Assembly (NCBI RefSeq): GCF_041821065.1
Contig: NZ_JBGUAX010000003.1
Coordinates: forward strand, 186,001-250,000
DNA: 64,000 bases
From: Egicoccus sp. AB-alg2
GTDB taxonomy: Bacteria > Actinomycetota > Nitriliruptoria > Nitriliruptorales > Nitriliruptoraceae
Reading direction: 5' to 3'
The notes beneath the pieces are model-generated. The model saw only the letters and a list, made by a program, of their open reading frames with translations, was not told where the DNA came from and did not search any database. The position numbers were made by a program, and so were the translations under genes. Positions 53,136 through 60,536 of this stretch are shown piece after piece. Numbering within the stretch: the stretch's first letter is position 1; the number at the start of each line of letters is the position of its first letter.

Positions 53136-53170
53136 TGGCAGTCCAATACGGAGGGATAGTGGAGTTGGAC
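53122..53170. promoter_or_regulatory. TCCAAT/ATTGGA boxes between mocR and the candidate RNA
   Basis: TCCAAT occurs at 53131-53136 and again at 53142-53147, an 11-bp direct repeat. Inverted partners ATTGG (53122-53126) and TTGGAC (53165-53170, also the -35 of the plus-strand promoter) flank them. Direct repeats near their own start are typical MocR operators. These boxes overlap the mocR start and lie directly before the RNA promoter. Confidence 0.6.
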
Positions 53171-53193
53171 CGGAACGCCGGCCGTGGTAACGT
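53165..53193 (+). promoter_or_regulatory. Promoter of the candidate non-coding RNA
   Basis: TTGGAC (53165-53170), a 17-nt spacer and TAACGT (53188-53193) make a good housekeeping sigma-type promoter reading away from mocR. Transcription would begin near 53200. Confidence 0.6.
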
Positions 53194-53197
53194 ACCT

Positions 53198-53525
53198 CTC
53201 AGCAGGCCAAAGGGCACGGTTTCGGCCCTCCCACCGAGATCGAGTACCAGGCCAAACGGAGTCGAACTCCGCGGCGATCGGGACCGGCTCTCCCGCCGGC
53301 CCCACCGCGAGACTCCACGACAACTGCATAAGACGTACGCGAGGCGGCACGCTCCCTCTCCCCGCCGACTCGCGTATCGCTCGGGCCACGACGGGTTCGC
53401 CCTCTCCCACCCGGCGGCTCTCCCACCGCCCGGATGCTCTCTCTCCCAAAGTCGCATCCTCTCGCGAACCCCGAGTCCGAGCCCACGACGTCCCCCCGGC
53501 CCTCCCACCGGGGGGACGCTTCGTT
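53198..53525 (+). ncRNA. Candidate multi-hairpin RNA with CUCCC loops
   Basis: About 320 nt with no convincing ORF but many short inverted repeats whose loops share a C-rich motif. Hairpins: stem 53218-25/53234-41 with loop CCCUCCCA; 53284-88/53295-99 with loop UCUCCC; 8-bp stem 53336-43/53369-76 enclosing CUCCCUCUCC; 53392-96/53409-13 enclosing CCCUCUCCC; 53413-17/53426-30 with loop CUCUCCCA; 53432-37/53454-59 enclosing CUCUCUCCCA; and the terminator 53490-99/53508-17 with loop CCCUCCCA. A promoter precedes and a terminator ends it. The loops are complementary to Shine-Dalgarno-like purines (UGGGAGAG), as in C-rich-loop small RNAs. I know no named family with this layout. Confidence 0.55.
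53490..53517 (+). terminator. Terminator of the candidate RNA
   Basis: A perfect 10-bp stem (gtccccccgg / ccggggggac) with an 8-nt CCCTCCCA loop, followed by gcttcgttt. The loop has the same C-rich motif as the upstream hairpins. Confidence 0.65.
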
Positions 53526-53585
53526 TCCCGCCCGTTTCCGCAGCACCTGCTCCGGTTGCGGGTCGATGGCCGCCCCGCGTTTCCC

Positions 53586-53880
53586 GCTGCGGGCAGGGGG
53601 TGGTCTCCGGCGGGCGTTCCGTGCTCCCGCTGCGGGCGGGGTGGCCGCCTGCGCAGGGGGCGTTCCGCCCCGGCACACGCTCCACTCGTGGGTCTCGCTT
53701 CGCTCGCCCCACAGCCCCTGCTCCGGCGACAACCCCGCCCTCCGCTCCCCTTGCCCCGGGCCACCTCGCCGCGCCCGCCAGCCACGTCGCCGCGGGAGAC
53801 GGCAACGGTCGCGTCTTGCTGCCGGTCGGGGGCGCTCAGGTGCGACCGGTGCGTGCAGGCGCGACTGGGCTGCCTCGGCG
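53586..53880 (+). repeat. Composite repeat, left copy
   Basis: About 295 bp that recur, inverted and with an estimated 85% identity by eye, at 54581-54850. It has two parts: a block of about 150 bp (53610-53760, containing ggggcgttccgcccc-like hairpins and cttcgctcgccccacagccc) and a block of about 100 bp (53775-53880, containing cgcgggagacggcaacg). Together with the right copy it brackets the dCMP deaminase gene. Confidence 0.8.
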
Positions 53881-53909
53881 CGCGTGGTTGCCGAGCTCCG
53901 CCGCTTCGT

Positions 53910-54395
53910 TCAGGCGAAGGGGAGGGTGGGGGTGCCTTCTTGACCGTCGAGGAGGCGGACGCGGACGCCGCAGTCGCGCAGGAAGTCGCGGACCTCGTCC
54001 CAGCCGTCGTAGCGGCCGCCGCCGGCGACGACCTCGCCGACGCCGGAGTTGGCGATCAGTTTCGCGCAGCCGAAGCAGGGGGCGCCGGTGCAGTACAGCG
54101 AGGCACCGCTGCGTTCCTCCGGCGAGGAGAACAGCAGGGCGTTGGCCTCGGCGTGGATGGCGATGCAGCGCTCGTAGTCGTGGCCCTGCGGCGCGTCGGA
54201 CGCCGCCCGCGGGCAGGCGCCCTCGTCACAGTGCCCGAAGCCGGACGGGCCGCCGTTGTAGCCGGTGGCGACGATGCGCCGGCCCTGGACGATGACGGCC
54301 CCGTGCTTCCGACGGGCGCAGGTGGCACGGGTCGACGTGGTGCGCGCCAACTCGAGGAAGTACTCGTCCCAGGATGCCCGTCGCCCCACCACCAC
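53910..54395 (-). CDS. dCMP/cytidine deaminase family protein (ComEB-like)
   Basis: A 161-residue zinc deaminase. The zinc/catalytic motif is HAEANAL (about 82) with cysteines in GAPCFGCAKLI (about 104); an additional Cys/His set (FGHCDEGACPRA) resembles the second zinc site of dCMP deaminases. It would convert dCMP to dUMP for dTTP synthesis. The gene begins with three consecutive GTG codons after GAGGGGG. It is isolated between inverted repeats, with a G-quadruplex motif 35-51 nt upstream. Confidence 0.88.
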   Translation of the reverse strand: MVVGRRASWDEYFLELARTTSTRATCARRKHGAVIVQGRRIVATGYNGGPSGFGHCDEGACPRAASDAPQGHDYERCIAIHAEANALLFSSPEERSGASLYCTGAPCFGCAKLIANSGVGEVVAGGGRYDGWDEVRDFLRDCGVRVRLLDGQEGTPTLPFA

Positions 54396-54429
54396 GCCCC
54401 CTCACCGAACGCCGAGGCGAGCCTAGCCA

Positions 54430-54446
54430 CCCCACCCACCCCACCC
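54430..54446 (-). other. G-quadruplex motif upstream of the deaminase gene
   Basis: On the minus strand four G runs are separated by single T residues (GGG-T-GGGG-T-GGG-T-GGGG), the most stable class of parallel quadruplex. It lies 35-51 nt upstream of the start codon, on the coding strand, so it could form in the mRNA leader or in the DNA. Confidence 0.75.
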
Positions 54447-54465
54447 ACCGGCCGGCCCCCGGTCG

Positions 54466-54850
54466 CGCACACGCGCATCGGTCGCGGCTGACCGCCAGCG
54501 CCGAGCAGCGAGGCGCGACGGTTGCCGGCTCCCGCGACGACTACCGACGTCCGCGACGAGGCGGTCCGGTCGCGCCTACCCGCACCGGTCGCGGCTGACC
54601 GCCCCCGCCCGGCAGCCAGGCGCGACGGTTGCCGGCTCCCGCGACGAGGTGGCTGGCTCGCGCGACCGGGCCGCGCCGTATGGGCGAGGGAGCGGAGGGC
54701 GGGGTGGTCGCCGGAGCAGGGGCTGTGGGGCGAGCGAAGCGAGACACAGGAGTGGAGCGTGTGCCGGGGCGGAACGCCCCCTGCGCAGGCGGCCACCCCG
54801 CCCGCAGCGGGAGCACGGGACGTCCCGCCGGCGACTCACGGCGCCCGCAG
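54466..54850 (-). repeat. Composite repeat, right copy with tandem duplication
   Basis: An inverted counterpart of the left repeat. The ~150-bp block lies at about 54675-54830. The ~100-bp block is present twice in tandem with a 107-bp period (gtcgcggctgacc at 54481 and again at 54588; gcgacggttgccggctcccg in each). It fills almost all of the 465-bp gap between the deaminase and HPPD genes. Frames through it are open on both strands but look like composition artefacts. Confidence 0.8.
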
Positions 54851-54860
54851 CGAGCTCGGG

Positions 54861-55955
54861 TCAGAGGTTGCCGCGGCGGGCCTGGGCGCGTTCGATTGCC
54901 TCGAAGAGGGCCTTGAAGTTGCCGGCGCCGAAGCCGCGCGAGCCGTGCCGCTGGATGATCTCGTAGAACACGGTGGGCCGGTCCTGGACGGGCTCGGTGA
55001 AGATCTGCAGCAGGTAGCCCTCCTCGTCGCGGTCGACGAGGATCCCGAGCCGGGCGAGATCGTCCCACGACTCGTCGACGTCGCCGACGCGTTCCTTGGC
55101 CTCCGCGTAGTACTCGGCCGGGACCGGCAGGAATGACACGCCGTTGGCCTGCATGGTGCGCACGGTGCCGACGATGTCGCCGGTGGACAGCGCGAGGTGC
55201 TGCACGCCCGGTCCGCGGTAGGCGTCGAGGTACTCCTCGATCTGGGACTTCCTGCGTCCCTCGGCGGGCTCGTTGATCGGCATCTTGATGCGGCCCTGGC
55301 CGTCCCACAGGACCTTGGACATCAGCGCCGAGTACTCGGTCGAGATGTCGTCGTCGTCGAAGTGGCGCAGCTGCGAGAAGCCGAGGATCCGCTGGTAGAA
55401 GGCGGACCACTCGTCCATCTCGCCGTGTCCGACGTTGCCGACGACGTGGTCGATGGCGGACAGTCCCACCGGGCGCGCGACGGGGTCGTGCTGGACCTCC
55501 TCGAAGCCGGGCAGGTACACGCCGGAGTAGTCGTCGCGCTGCACGAAGGTGTGGACGGTGTCGCCGTAGGTGCGGATCGAGGCGCGCACCACCTTGCCGT
55601 GCTCGTCCTCGGTGACGGTCGGCGCGAGGTGCGGGCGGGCGCCGCGCTCGACCGCGAGAGCGAAGGCTCCCTCGGCGTCGGCGACCCGGAAGGCCACGTC
55701 GCGGATGCCGTCGCCGTGCCGCGTGGCGTGCCGGGTGACCTCGTGCTCGGGCGCGAGGCCGCTGGTGATCACGAACCGGATCGCCCGCTGCTGCAGGACG
55801 TAGGACGCTCGGTCGCGCAGGCCGGTCTCCGGACCCGCGTAGGCGACCAGCCGGAACCCGAAGGCGGACCGGTAGTAGTGCGCGGCCTGCTTGGCGTTGC
55901 CGACCCAGAATTCGATGGCGTCGTAGCCGAGCAGCGGTAGGTCGCGGGTGGTCAC
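54861..55955 (-). CDS. hpd: 4-hydroxyphenylpyruvate dioxygenase
   Basis: A 364-residue two-domain VOC dioxygenase converting 4-hydroxyphenylpyruvate to homogentisate in tyrosine breakdown. The iron ligands are expected in SAIDHVVGNVGHGEM (about 155), GVQHLALSTGDIV (about 237) and VFYEIIQRHGSRGFGAGNFK (about 320); the C-terminal helix KALFEAIERAQARRGNL is typical. GTG 55955 follows GGGAG. No homogentisate dioxygenase lies nearby. Confidence 0.94.
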   Translation of the reverse strand: MTTRDLPLLGYDAIEFWVGNAKQAAHYYRSAFGFRLVAYAGPETGLRDRASYVLQQRAIRFVITSGLAPEHEVTRHATRHGDGIRDVAFRVADAEGAFALAVERGARPHLAPTVTEDEHGKVVRASIRTYGDTVHTFVQRDDYSGVYLPGFEEVQHDPVARPVGLSAIDHVVGNVGHGEMDEWSAFYQRILGFSQLRHFDDDDISTEYSALMSKVLWDGQGRIKMPINEPAEGRRKSQIEEYLDAYRGPGVQHLALSTGDIVGTVRTMQANGVSFLPVPAEYYAEAKERVGDVDESWDDLARLGILVDRDEEGYLLQIFTEPVQDRPTVFYEIIQRHGSRGFGAGNFKALFEAIERAQARRGNL

Positions 55956-56234
55956 GGTGGGCTCCCTGTGGCGCGGACGACGGGTCACGTCGCTGGCGGG
56001 TCCGGGTGCGGGCCGGCACCTTGGGCGCGGGTCACGCGCCGAACCTGGTACCGACCGTCGATTCGGTCGAACAGGGCAAACCGCCATGGGTCGGTCGGCG
56101 GATGCACCATCCGGAAGCGTACGCACAGCGCGCGGAAATGCCGCGTTCCAGACACTTGGAAGCGGTGTCGGGCGCGGCTGTCGCAGCCGACCGAGCGTTC
56201 GGCGTGCACGAACGGTCGGTCGACCAGGAGCCCG

Positions 56235-56621
56235 TCAGGCGGGTGGGATCATCCCGGGAGGCAGGTCGGAGCGGCCCTGCAGCGGTGACAGCTCGAACTC
56301 CTCACGCCCGATCTGCAGGAACTCGACCGGCCGGTCGTTCGCGAGGTGCTGCTCGACGATCTGCGGCACGTCCTCGACCGTGACGCCGCCGTACCAGACG
56401 TCGTCCGGGGCGACGTAGATGCTGGGTCCGACCATGCACGGCTCGAGGCAGCCCGAGGCGACGACCTTCACGTCGACGAGCCCCTGCCGGCCGGTCTCCT
56501 CGCGCATCGCCTCGAACACGCCGGCCGCGCCGTTGCGGATGCACGAGGGGCGCGGGTGCTCCGGTGGACGTTCGTTGATGCAGACGAACACCCACTTCCT
56601 CGGCATCCCGACACGTGCCAT
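56235..56621 (-). CDS. Thioredoxin-like [2Fe-2S] ferredoxin
   Basis: A 128-residue protein of the (2Fe-2S) ferredoxin family with thioredoxin fold. The cluster cysteines are VFVCINERPPEHPRPSC (C-X11-C) and GCLEPCMVGPSIYV. These act as single-electron carriers; the partner is unknown. GGAGG lies 7 nt upstream of ATG 56621. Divergent from the CoA-binding gene. Confidence 0.9.
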   Translation of the reverse strand: MARVGMPRKWVFVCINERPPEHPRPSCIRNGAAGVFEAMREETGRQGLVDVKVVASGCLEPCMVGPSIYVAPDDVWYGGVTVEDVPQIVEQHLANDRPVEFLQIGREEFELSPLQGRSDLPPGMIPPA

Positions 56622-56693
56622 TGGGCATCCTCCCGTCGTGGTCGTCTCCCGCGGGCACCGTAGCCTGTGGGTCCCCGAGCAGAGCGAGGGCCC

Positions 56694-57125
56694 GTGTCCC
56701 TGGCCGACGACCAGATCGACGACCTGCTGCGCCGTATCCGCCGGATCGCCGTGGTGGGCGCGTCCGACGACCTGTTCCGCCCCAGCCACGGCGTGATGCG
56801 GCGGCTGCTGGAGGCCGGCTACGAGGTGGTTCCGGTCAACCCCAACCACGTCGAGGTGCTGGGCATCCCGACCGTCGCACGGCTCGCGGACGTCGACGGC
56901 CGGATCGACCTCGTGGACGTCTTCCGCCGGGTCGAGCACACCCCGCAGGTCGCCCGCGAGGCGGCGGCCGTCGGGGCGGGTGCGCTGTGGCTGCAGTCGG
57001 GCCTGCGCTCGGCCGACGCCCGGCGGATCGCGACCGACGCGGGGCTGTCCTACGTGGAGGACCGGTGCCTGGCGGTGGAGGTCGCCGTGCGCGGGATCAC
57101 CGCCCCGGCCGCCGCGAACGACTGA
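56694..57125 (+). CDS. CoA-binding domain protein (YccU-like)
   Basis: A 143-residue Rossmann-fold protein of the CoA_binding_2 family: IAVVGASDDLFRPSHGVMRR near the N-terminus, VVPVNPNHVEVLGIP, and YVEDRCLAVE at the end. Members bind CoA or acyl-CoA but the role is undefined. GTG 56694 follows GCGAGGG. Confidence 0.88.
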   Translation: MSLADDQIDDLLRRIRRIAVVGASDDLFRPSHGVMRRLLEAGYEVVPVNPNHVEVLGIPTVARLADVDGRIDLVDVFRRVEHTPQVAREAAAVGAGALWLQSGLRSADARRIATDAGLSYVEDRCLAVEVAVRGITAPAAAND

Positions 57126-57139
57126 CCCGCGCGCCCGCG

Positions 57140-57994
57140 TCAGCCCGACGCACGACCGTCGGAGCGGTACAGCGCCGGGTCGAGGAAGGCATCGCGGGCG
57201 AGCGAGCGACGCGCCTCCAGCACGTCGAGCACGTCGAGGAACTGCCGGGCAGCCGCCACGTCGTGGACCCGGGCGATGGTGTCGGCCACCCGCACCAGCG
57301 GCACCAGGGCCGCCAGCGTGCCGGGCAGCCGCTCGTGGGGCAGGACGCGGGCGATGGTGCCGATGAAGTCCTTGCGCGAGATGGCCACCAGGAGCGGGTT
57401 GTCGAACCGTGCCCGCAGCGCCGGCAGCCCCGTCAGCACGGCCACGGTCTGCGCCGGGGTCTTCGACAGGTCGATGCCGGGGTCGAGCACCACCCGCTCC
57501 GGCGCAACGCCGTGCGCCGCCAGCCGCTCGAGCTGGCGCGCGAACCAGTCACCGACCTCGACGACGACGTCCTCGTAGAGGTCCGGATCGGTCAGCCGCT
57601 GCTTCACGGGCCCGATGTTGTGCGTCAACACGAACTGGGCGCCCGTGTCGGCGACGGCCTCCAGCATCGCCTCGTCGTCGGTGCCGGAGTAGTCGTTGAC
57701 GATCGTCGCCCCCGCGGCGATCACCCCGGCGGCGACGGCGGGTTTGTACGTGTCGACGCTGACGGTGATACCGCGGGCAGCGAGGGTCGCGACGACCGGA
57801 CGCAGGACGGCGAGCTCCTCGTCCGCCGGCACGACCGGCGTGCTGGGCGACGCGCTCTGCGCGCCCAGGTCGATCACCTCGGCGCCCGCCTCGACCAGCC
57901 GCAGGGCGTCGGCGACGGCGTCGTCGCCGCCGTCCCCGTGCGTGGAGAACGAGTCGGGGTTGAGGTTCACGATGCCCATCAGGCGCGGGTTCAC
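57140..57994 (-). CDS. folP2: Dihydropteroate synthase homologue (FolP2-like)
   Basis: A 284-residue DHPS-fold protein with GIVNLNPDSFSTHGD, IDLGAQSASP, IVNDYSGTDD, LDPGIDLSKTPAQ and VAISRKDFIG. Some motifs depart from catalytic DHPS (NLNPDSF for N-x-TPDSF, GAQSASP for G-x-ESTRP). The start overlaps the gpgS stop. The same neighbour order occurs in mycobacteria, where folP2 next to gpgS is not the main DHPS. I therefore call it FolP2-like and doubt that it serves folate synthesis. Confidence 0.8.
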   Translation of the reverse strand: MNPRLMGIVNLNPDSFSTHGDGGDDAVADALRLVEAGAEVIDLGAQSASPSTPVVPADEELAVLRPVVATLAARGITVSVDTYKPAVAAGVIAAGATIVNDYSGTDDEAMLEAVADTGAQFVLTHNIGPVKQRLTDPDLYEDVVVEVGDWFARQLERLAAHGVAPERVVLDPGIDLSKTPAQTVAVLTGLPALRARFDNPLLVAISRKDFIGTIARVLPHERLPGTLAALVPLVRVADTIARVHDVAAARQFLDVLDVLEARRSLARDAFLDPALYRSDGRASG

Positions 57995-58728
57995 GGGCGC
58001 TCCGGTCCGGTCACGGTGGCCAAGGGTGCCCCGCGTCGCGCCGCCACGTGCAGGGCCACGGCCAGCACCTCCCGGGCGACCACGGACAGTTCGTCGACGT
58101 CCTTGTGGCGGTGCGCGATCGGTTCGAGCTCCACCTCGGCGACTGCGCTCGCGCCCGCGCGGGCCTCGACGCCCAGCAGCATCGACAGCTCGAGCCCGTA
58201 GCCGGGGTGCAGCTCGAGGTCGCGCACCGCCGCGGTGCGCACGGCGACCTGGCCGGACAGCGGGTCACGCAGGCCGGCCAGGCGGCTGCCGAGCAGCTCC
58301 AACGCCGGGCGCGCCACCAGTTCGCTGACGCGTCCGGAACGCACCGTGCCCGTCGCCGGGTCGAGCCGGCGGCACACGCCCTTGACCAGCACGACGTCGC
58401 CGCCCAGGCCGGCCGCCAGACGCCGCACGCTGTCGGGGTTCAACCCCTCGACGTCCGCGTCGAGCAGTACCACCTCGTCGGCGTCGGTCCAGCGCAGCAG
58501 CTGCGCCACCGCGTCGCCCTTGCCCTGCAGCGGACGGCCCGCCAGCCGGGGGCCGTCGACGACCTGGAGGTGGTGCTGCCTGGCGCGCTCGACCGTGCCG
58601 TCGCCGGAACCGCCGTCGAGCAGCACCGCACGGTCGACGATGCCTGCGGTCACGACGGCGTCGGCGAACGCGGCCAGCCGGGCGACGTGGCGACCCTCGT
58701 CCAGGGCGGGGAAGGCCAGCAACCTCAC
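57991..58728 (-). CDS. gpgS: Glycosyltransferase family 2, GpgS-like
   Basis: A 245-residue GT-A enzyme with nucleotide-sugar motifs LDGGSGDGTVE (about 38), LLDADVEGLNPDS (about 88) and PLSGQVAVRTAAV. GpgS makes glucosyl-3-phosphoglycerate, the precursor of methylglucose lipopolysaccharides and glucosylglycerate. The identification rests on motifs and folP2 linkage. At 245 residues it is clearly shorter than characterised GpgS (over 300), so a related glycosyltransferase is possible. Confidence 0.78.
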   Translation of the reverse strand: MRLLAFPALDEGRHVARLAAFADAVVTAGIVDRAVLLDGGSGDGTVERARQHHLQVVDGPRLAGRPLQGKGDAVAQLLRWTDADEVVLLDADVEGLNPDSVRRLAAGLGGDVVLVKGVCRRLDPATGTVRSGRVSELVARPALELLGSRLAGLRDPLSGQVAVRTAAVRDLELHPGYGLELSMLLGVEARAGASAVAEVELEPIAHRHKDVDELSVVAREVLAVALHVAARRGAPLATVTGPERP

Positions 58729-58793
58729 GGTGCTCCTCCTCGTCGCGGATCCCGGCGGCCATACTCGCGGGCACAGGCGTACCGGGAGTGACG

Positions 58794-59093
58794 ATGTTCA
58801 CCTGGATCGTGGTGGCGGTGACGGCGGTGGTGGCGGTCGCCGCGCTGGCGCTGCTGGTCGTGCGCGAGCCCCTGTCCAAGCCGCGGCAGGTGCCGCCGGT
58901 CGCCGGGCCGCACCAGGTCCGCCGCCGGTTCGGGTGGCGGTGGCCCGGCTACGACCCCGACGAGGTCGACGCGCACCTCGCGGCGGTCGACCGGGCGTGG
59001 CGCCGGCAGATGGAGGAACCGCGCGGTCGGGCGGGATCAGCTGAGGAACTCGAGGATGGCGGCCGCGACGGCGCCGGGCGCCTCGACGGGTGA
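58794..59093 (+). CDS. Small membrane protein with DivIVA-like motif
   Basis: A 99-residue protein with one N-terminal helix (FTWIVVAVTAVVAVAALALL) and a short segment RRFGWRWPGYDPDEVDAHLA resembling the DivIVA N-terminal motif. Mycobacteria also encode a small protein of this type next to gpgS. GGGAG precedes ATG 58794. The last 57 bp overlap the convergent hydrolase, so the C-terminal tail may not be conserved. Confidence 0.7.
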   Translation: MFTWIVVAVTAVVAVAALALLVVREPLSKPRQVPPVAGPHQVRRRFGWRWPGYDPDEVDAHLAAVDRAWRRQMEEPRGRAGSAEELEDGGRDGAGRLDG

Positions 59094-59807
59094 CCAGTGA
59101 CCGACGTCGGGGAGCACCTTCACGCGGCTGACGGGGATGGAGGACTTCAGTTCTTCGGCCATGGCCAGGGGCGTGGACCGGTCGTGCGCGCCCGTCACGA
59201 TCAGCGTGGGCTGGCCGATCTCGTCGCGGCGGACCCTTGGCGCGGTCGCCAGTGCCCGGCACGACTTGGCGTAGCTCTGCGGGTCGTTGCGCAGGAACAG
59301 TTCGCGCAGCAGCCCGACCGTGCCGGCGTGGGTGGCGTGGGTCTGCGGCGAGACGGCACCCTCCAGCCAGGCGTCGACCAGCGGCTCGAGCCCGTCCTTC
59401 TCGACGACGTCGGCGCGCTCGCGGTAGGCGTCCGCGGTGGGCGGCTGGAAGTAGGAGATCCCGCCGAGCAGCACCAGCTGGTCGCAGGTCTCCGGGCTGG
59501 TCTGGGCCAGGTGCTGGACCACCAGCGTTCCCAGCGAGTGGCCGACGAGCGTGACGGCCGGCAGCTCGAGATGGCGGATCAGCTTCTGCACGTCCTTGGC
59601 CCAGCCCTCGATGGAGAACTTGCCGCGGCCCTGGCTGCGGCCGTGACCGCGCAGGTCCAGCGCCACGCAGTGGTGGTGCTGCTTCATGGCCTGCATCACG
59701 CCGTGGAAGACGTTGGCGCTGCCACCGAGGCCGTGGACGAACACGACCGGTGGCCCCTCGCCGTAGCTGTCGTAGTGCAGGGTGTTGCCGTCGATGTCGG
59801 CGAACAT
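59037..59807 (-). CDS. Alpha/beta hydrolase
   Basis: A 256-residue hydrolase with oxyanion segment FVHGLGGSANVFH, nucleophile elbow VGHSLGTLV (about 90), acid in VTGAHDRSTPL and base in DVGHWSPVEAP. It resembles small esterases and 3-oxoadipate-enol-lactonase-like enzymes. Substrate unknown. Convergent overlap of 57 bp with the DivIVA-like gene. Confidence 0.9.
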   Translation of the reverse strand: MFADIDGNTLHYDSYGEGPPVVFVHGLGGSANVFHGVMQAMKQHHHCVALDLRGHGRSQGRGKFSIEGWAKDVQKLIRHLELPAVTLVGHSLGTLVVQHLAQTSPETCDQLVLLGGISYFQPPTADAYRERADVVEKDGLEPLVDAWLEGAVSPQTHATHAGTVGLLRELFLRNDPQSYAKSCRALATAPRVRRDEIGQPTLIVTGAHDRSTPLAMAEELKSSIPVSRVKVLPDVGHWSPVEAPGAVAAAILEFLS

Positions 59808-60048
59808 GCAGAAGTCCTTCGTCGTCGCCCTGGTCGCGGCGCCCCGCGGCGCGCGCCCGAGCGGGCGGTGGAGGCGGTCTGTCGGGCACGGCCCGGCCGC
59901 GGCGGGCGGCGGCGGCCGCCCGATGGCGCGCAGAGCCTAGCTACCCGCGGCGGGCCCAACCGCCGCGCCCATGGGCCCCGAACGGGCAGAGACGGTGTCG
60001 GTCCTCACGCGGGCGACCCGCCGCCGAAGACGACGACGAGGTGATCAC

Positions 60049-60510
60049 GTGCGTTTCGAGGTGGTGCGCGAGGTGGCGGCCCGGCCCGAACGGGTCTGGG
60101 ACGCCCTGACGGCCTGGGAACGGCAGCCCGAGTGGATGCTCGACGCCAAGGCGGTCGAGGTGTTGACGCCCCGGCGCGAGGGCGTCGGCGTGACGTTGCG
60201 GTGCCCGACCAATCTGCTCGGCGTGACGGTGCAGGACGTCATGCGGGTGACGGGCTGGGACCCGCCGCGCCGTCTGGAGGTGACCCACCTCGGCGCGGTC
60301 ATCACCGGGACCGGCGCCTTCGAGCTGGAGGCGCTGCCCGACGGCCGGACGCGGGCGACATGGTGGGAGGCGGTCGACCCGCCGCTCGGGCGGCTGGGGG
60401 AGTGGGGCGCGAGCGTCCTGGTGCGCCCGATCCTGCGCCGCGTCTTCGGCCGGTCGCTGGCCAACCTCGCCGCGCTGGCCGAGGCGCAGGCCGGCGGGCG
60501 GGCCGCCTGA
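60049..60510 (+). CDS. SRPBCC (START-like) domain protein
   Basis: A 153-residue polyketide-cyclase/START-like protein: VRFEVVREVAARPERVWDAL at the start, TAWERQPEWM and the long C-terminal helix (ILRRVFGRSLANLAALAEAQ). These small barrels bind lipophilic ligands. GTG 60049 follows GAGGTGATC and gives the usual length. Confidence 0.85.
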   Translation: MRFEVVREVAARPERVWDALTAWERQPEWMLDAKAVEVLTPRREGVGVTLRCPTNLLGVTVQDVMRVTGWDPPRRLEVTHLGAVITGTGAFELEALPDGRTRATWWEAVDPPLGRLGEWGASVLVRPILRRVFGRSLANLAALAEAQAGGRAA

Positions 60511-60536
60511 GACGGCGGCGCGCCCGCTTGCCGCGG

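Noticed and set aside
53434-54850. Open frames in the composite repeats, including a recurring Arg/Pro-rich peptide
   Set aside because: Frames are open on both strands, follow the repeat boundaries, and have no start sites or domains. The nucleotide repeat explains them better.
55956-56234. A 74-codon minus-strand frame between hpd and the 2Fe-2S ferredoxin gene
   Set aside because: No ribosome site, unusual composition and no recognisable motif. The 279-bp region otherwise shows only the hpd promoter area and nothing clear.
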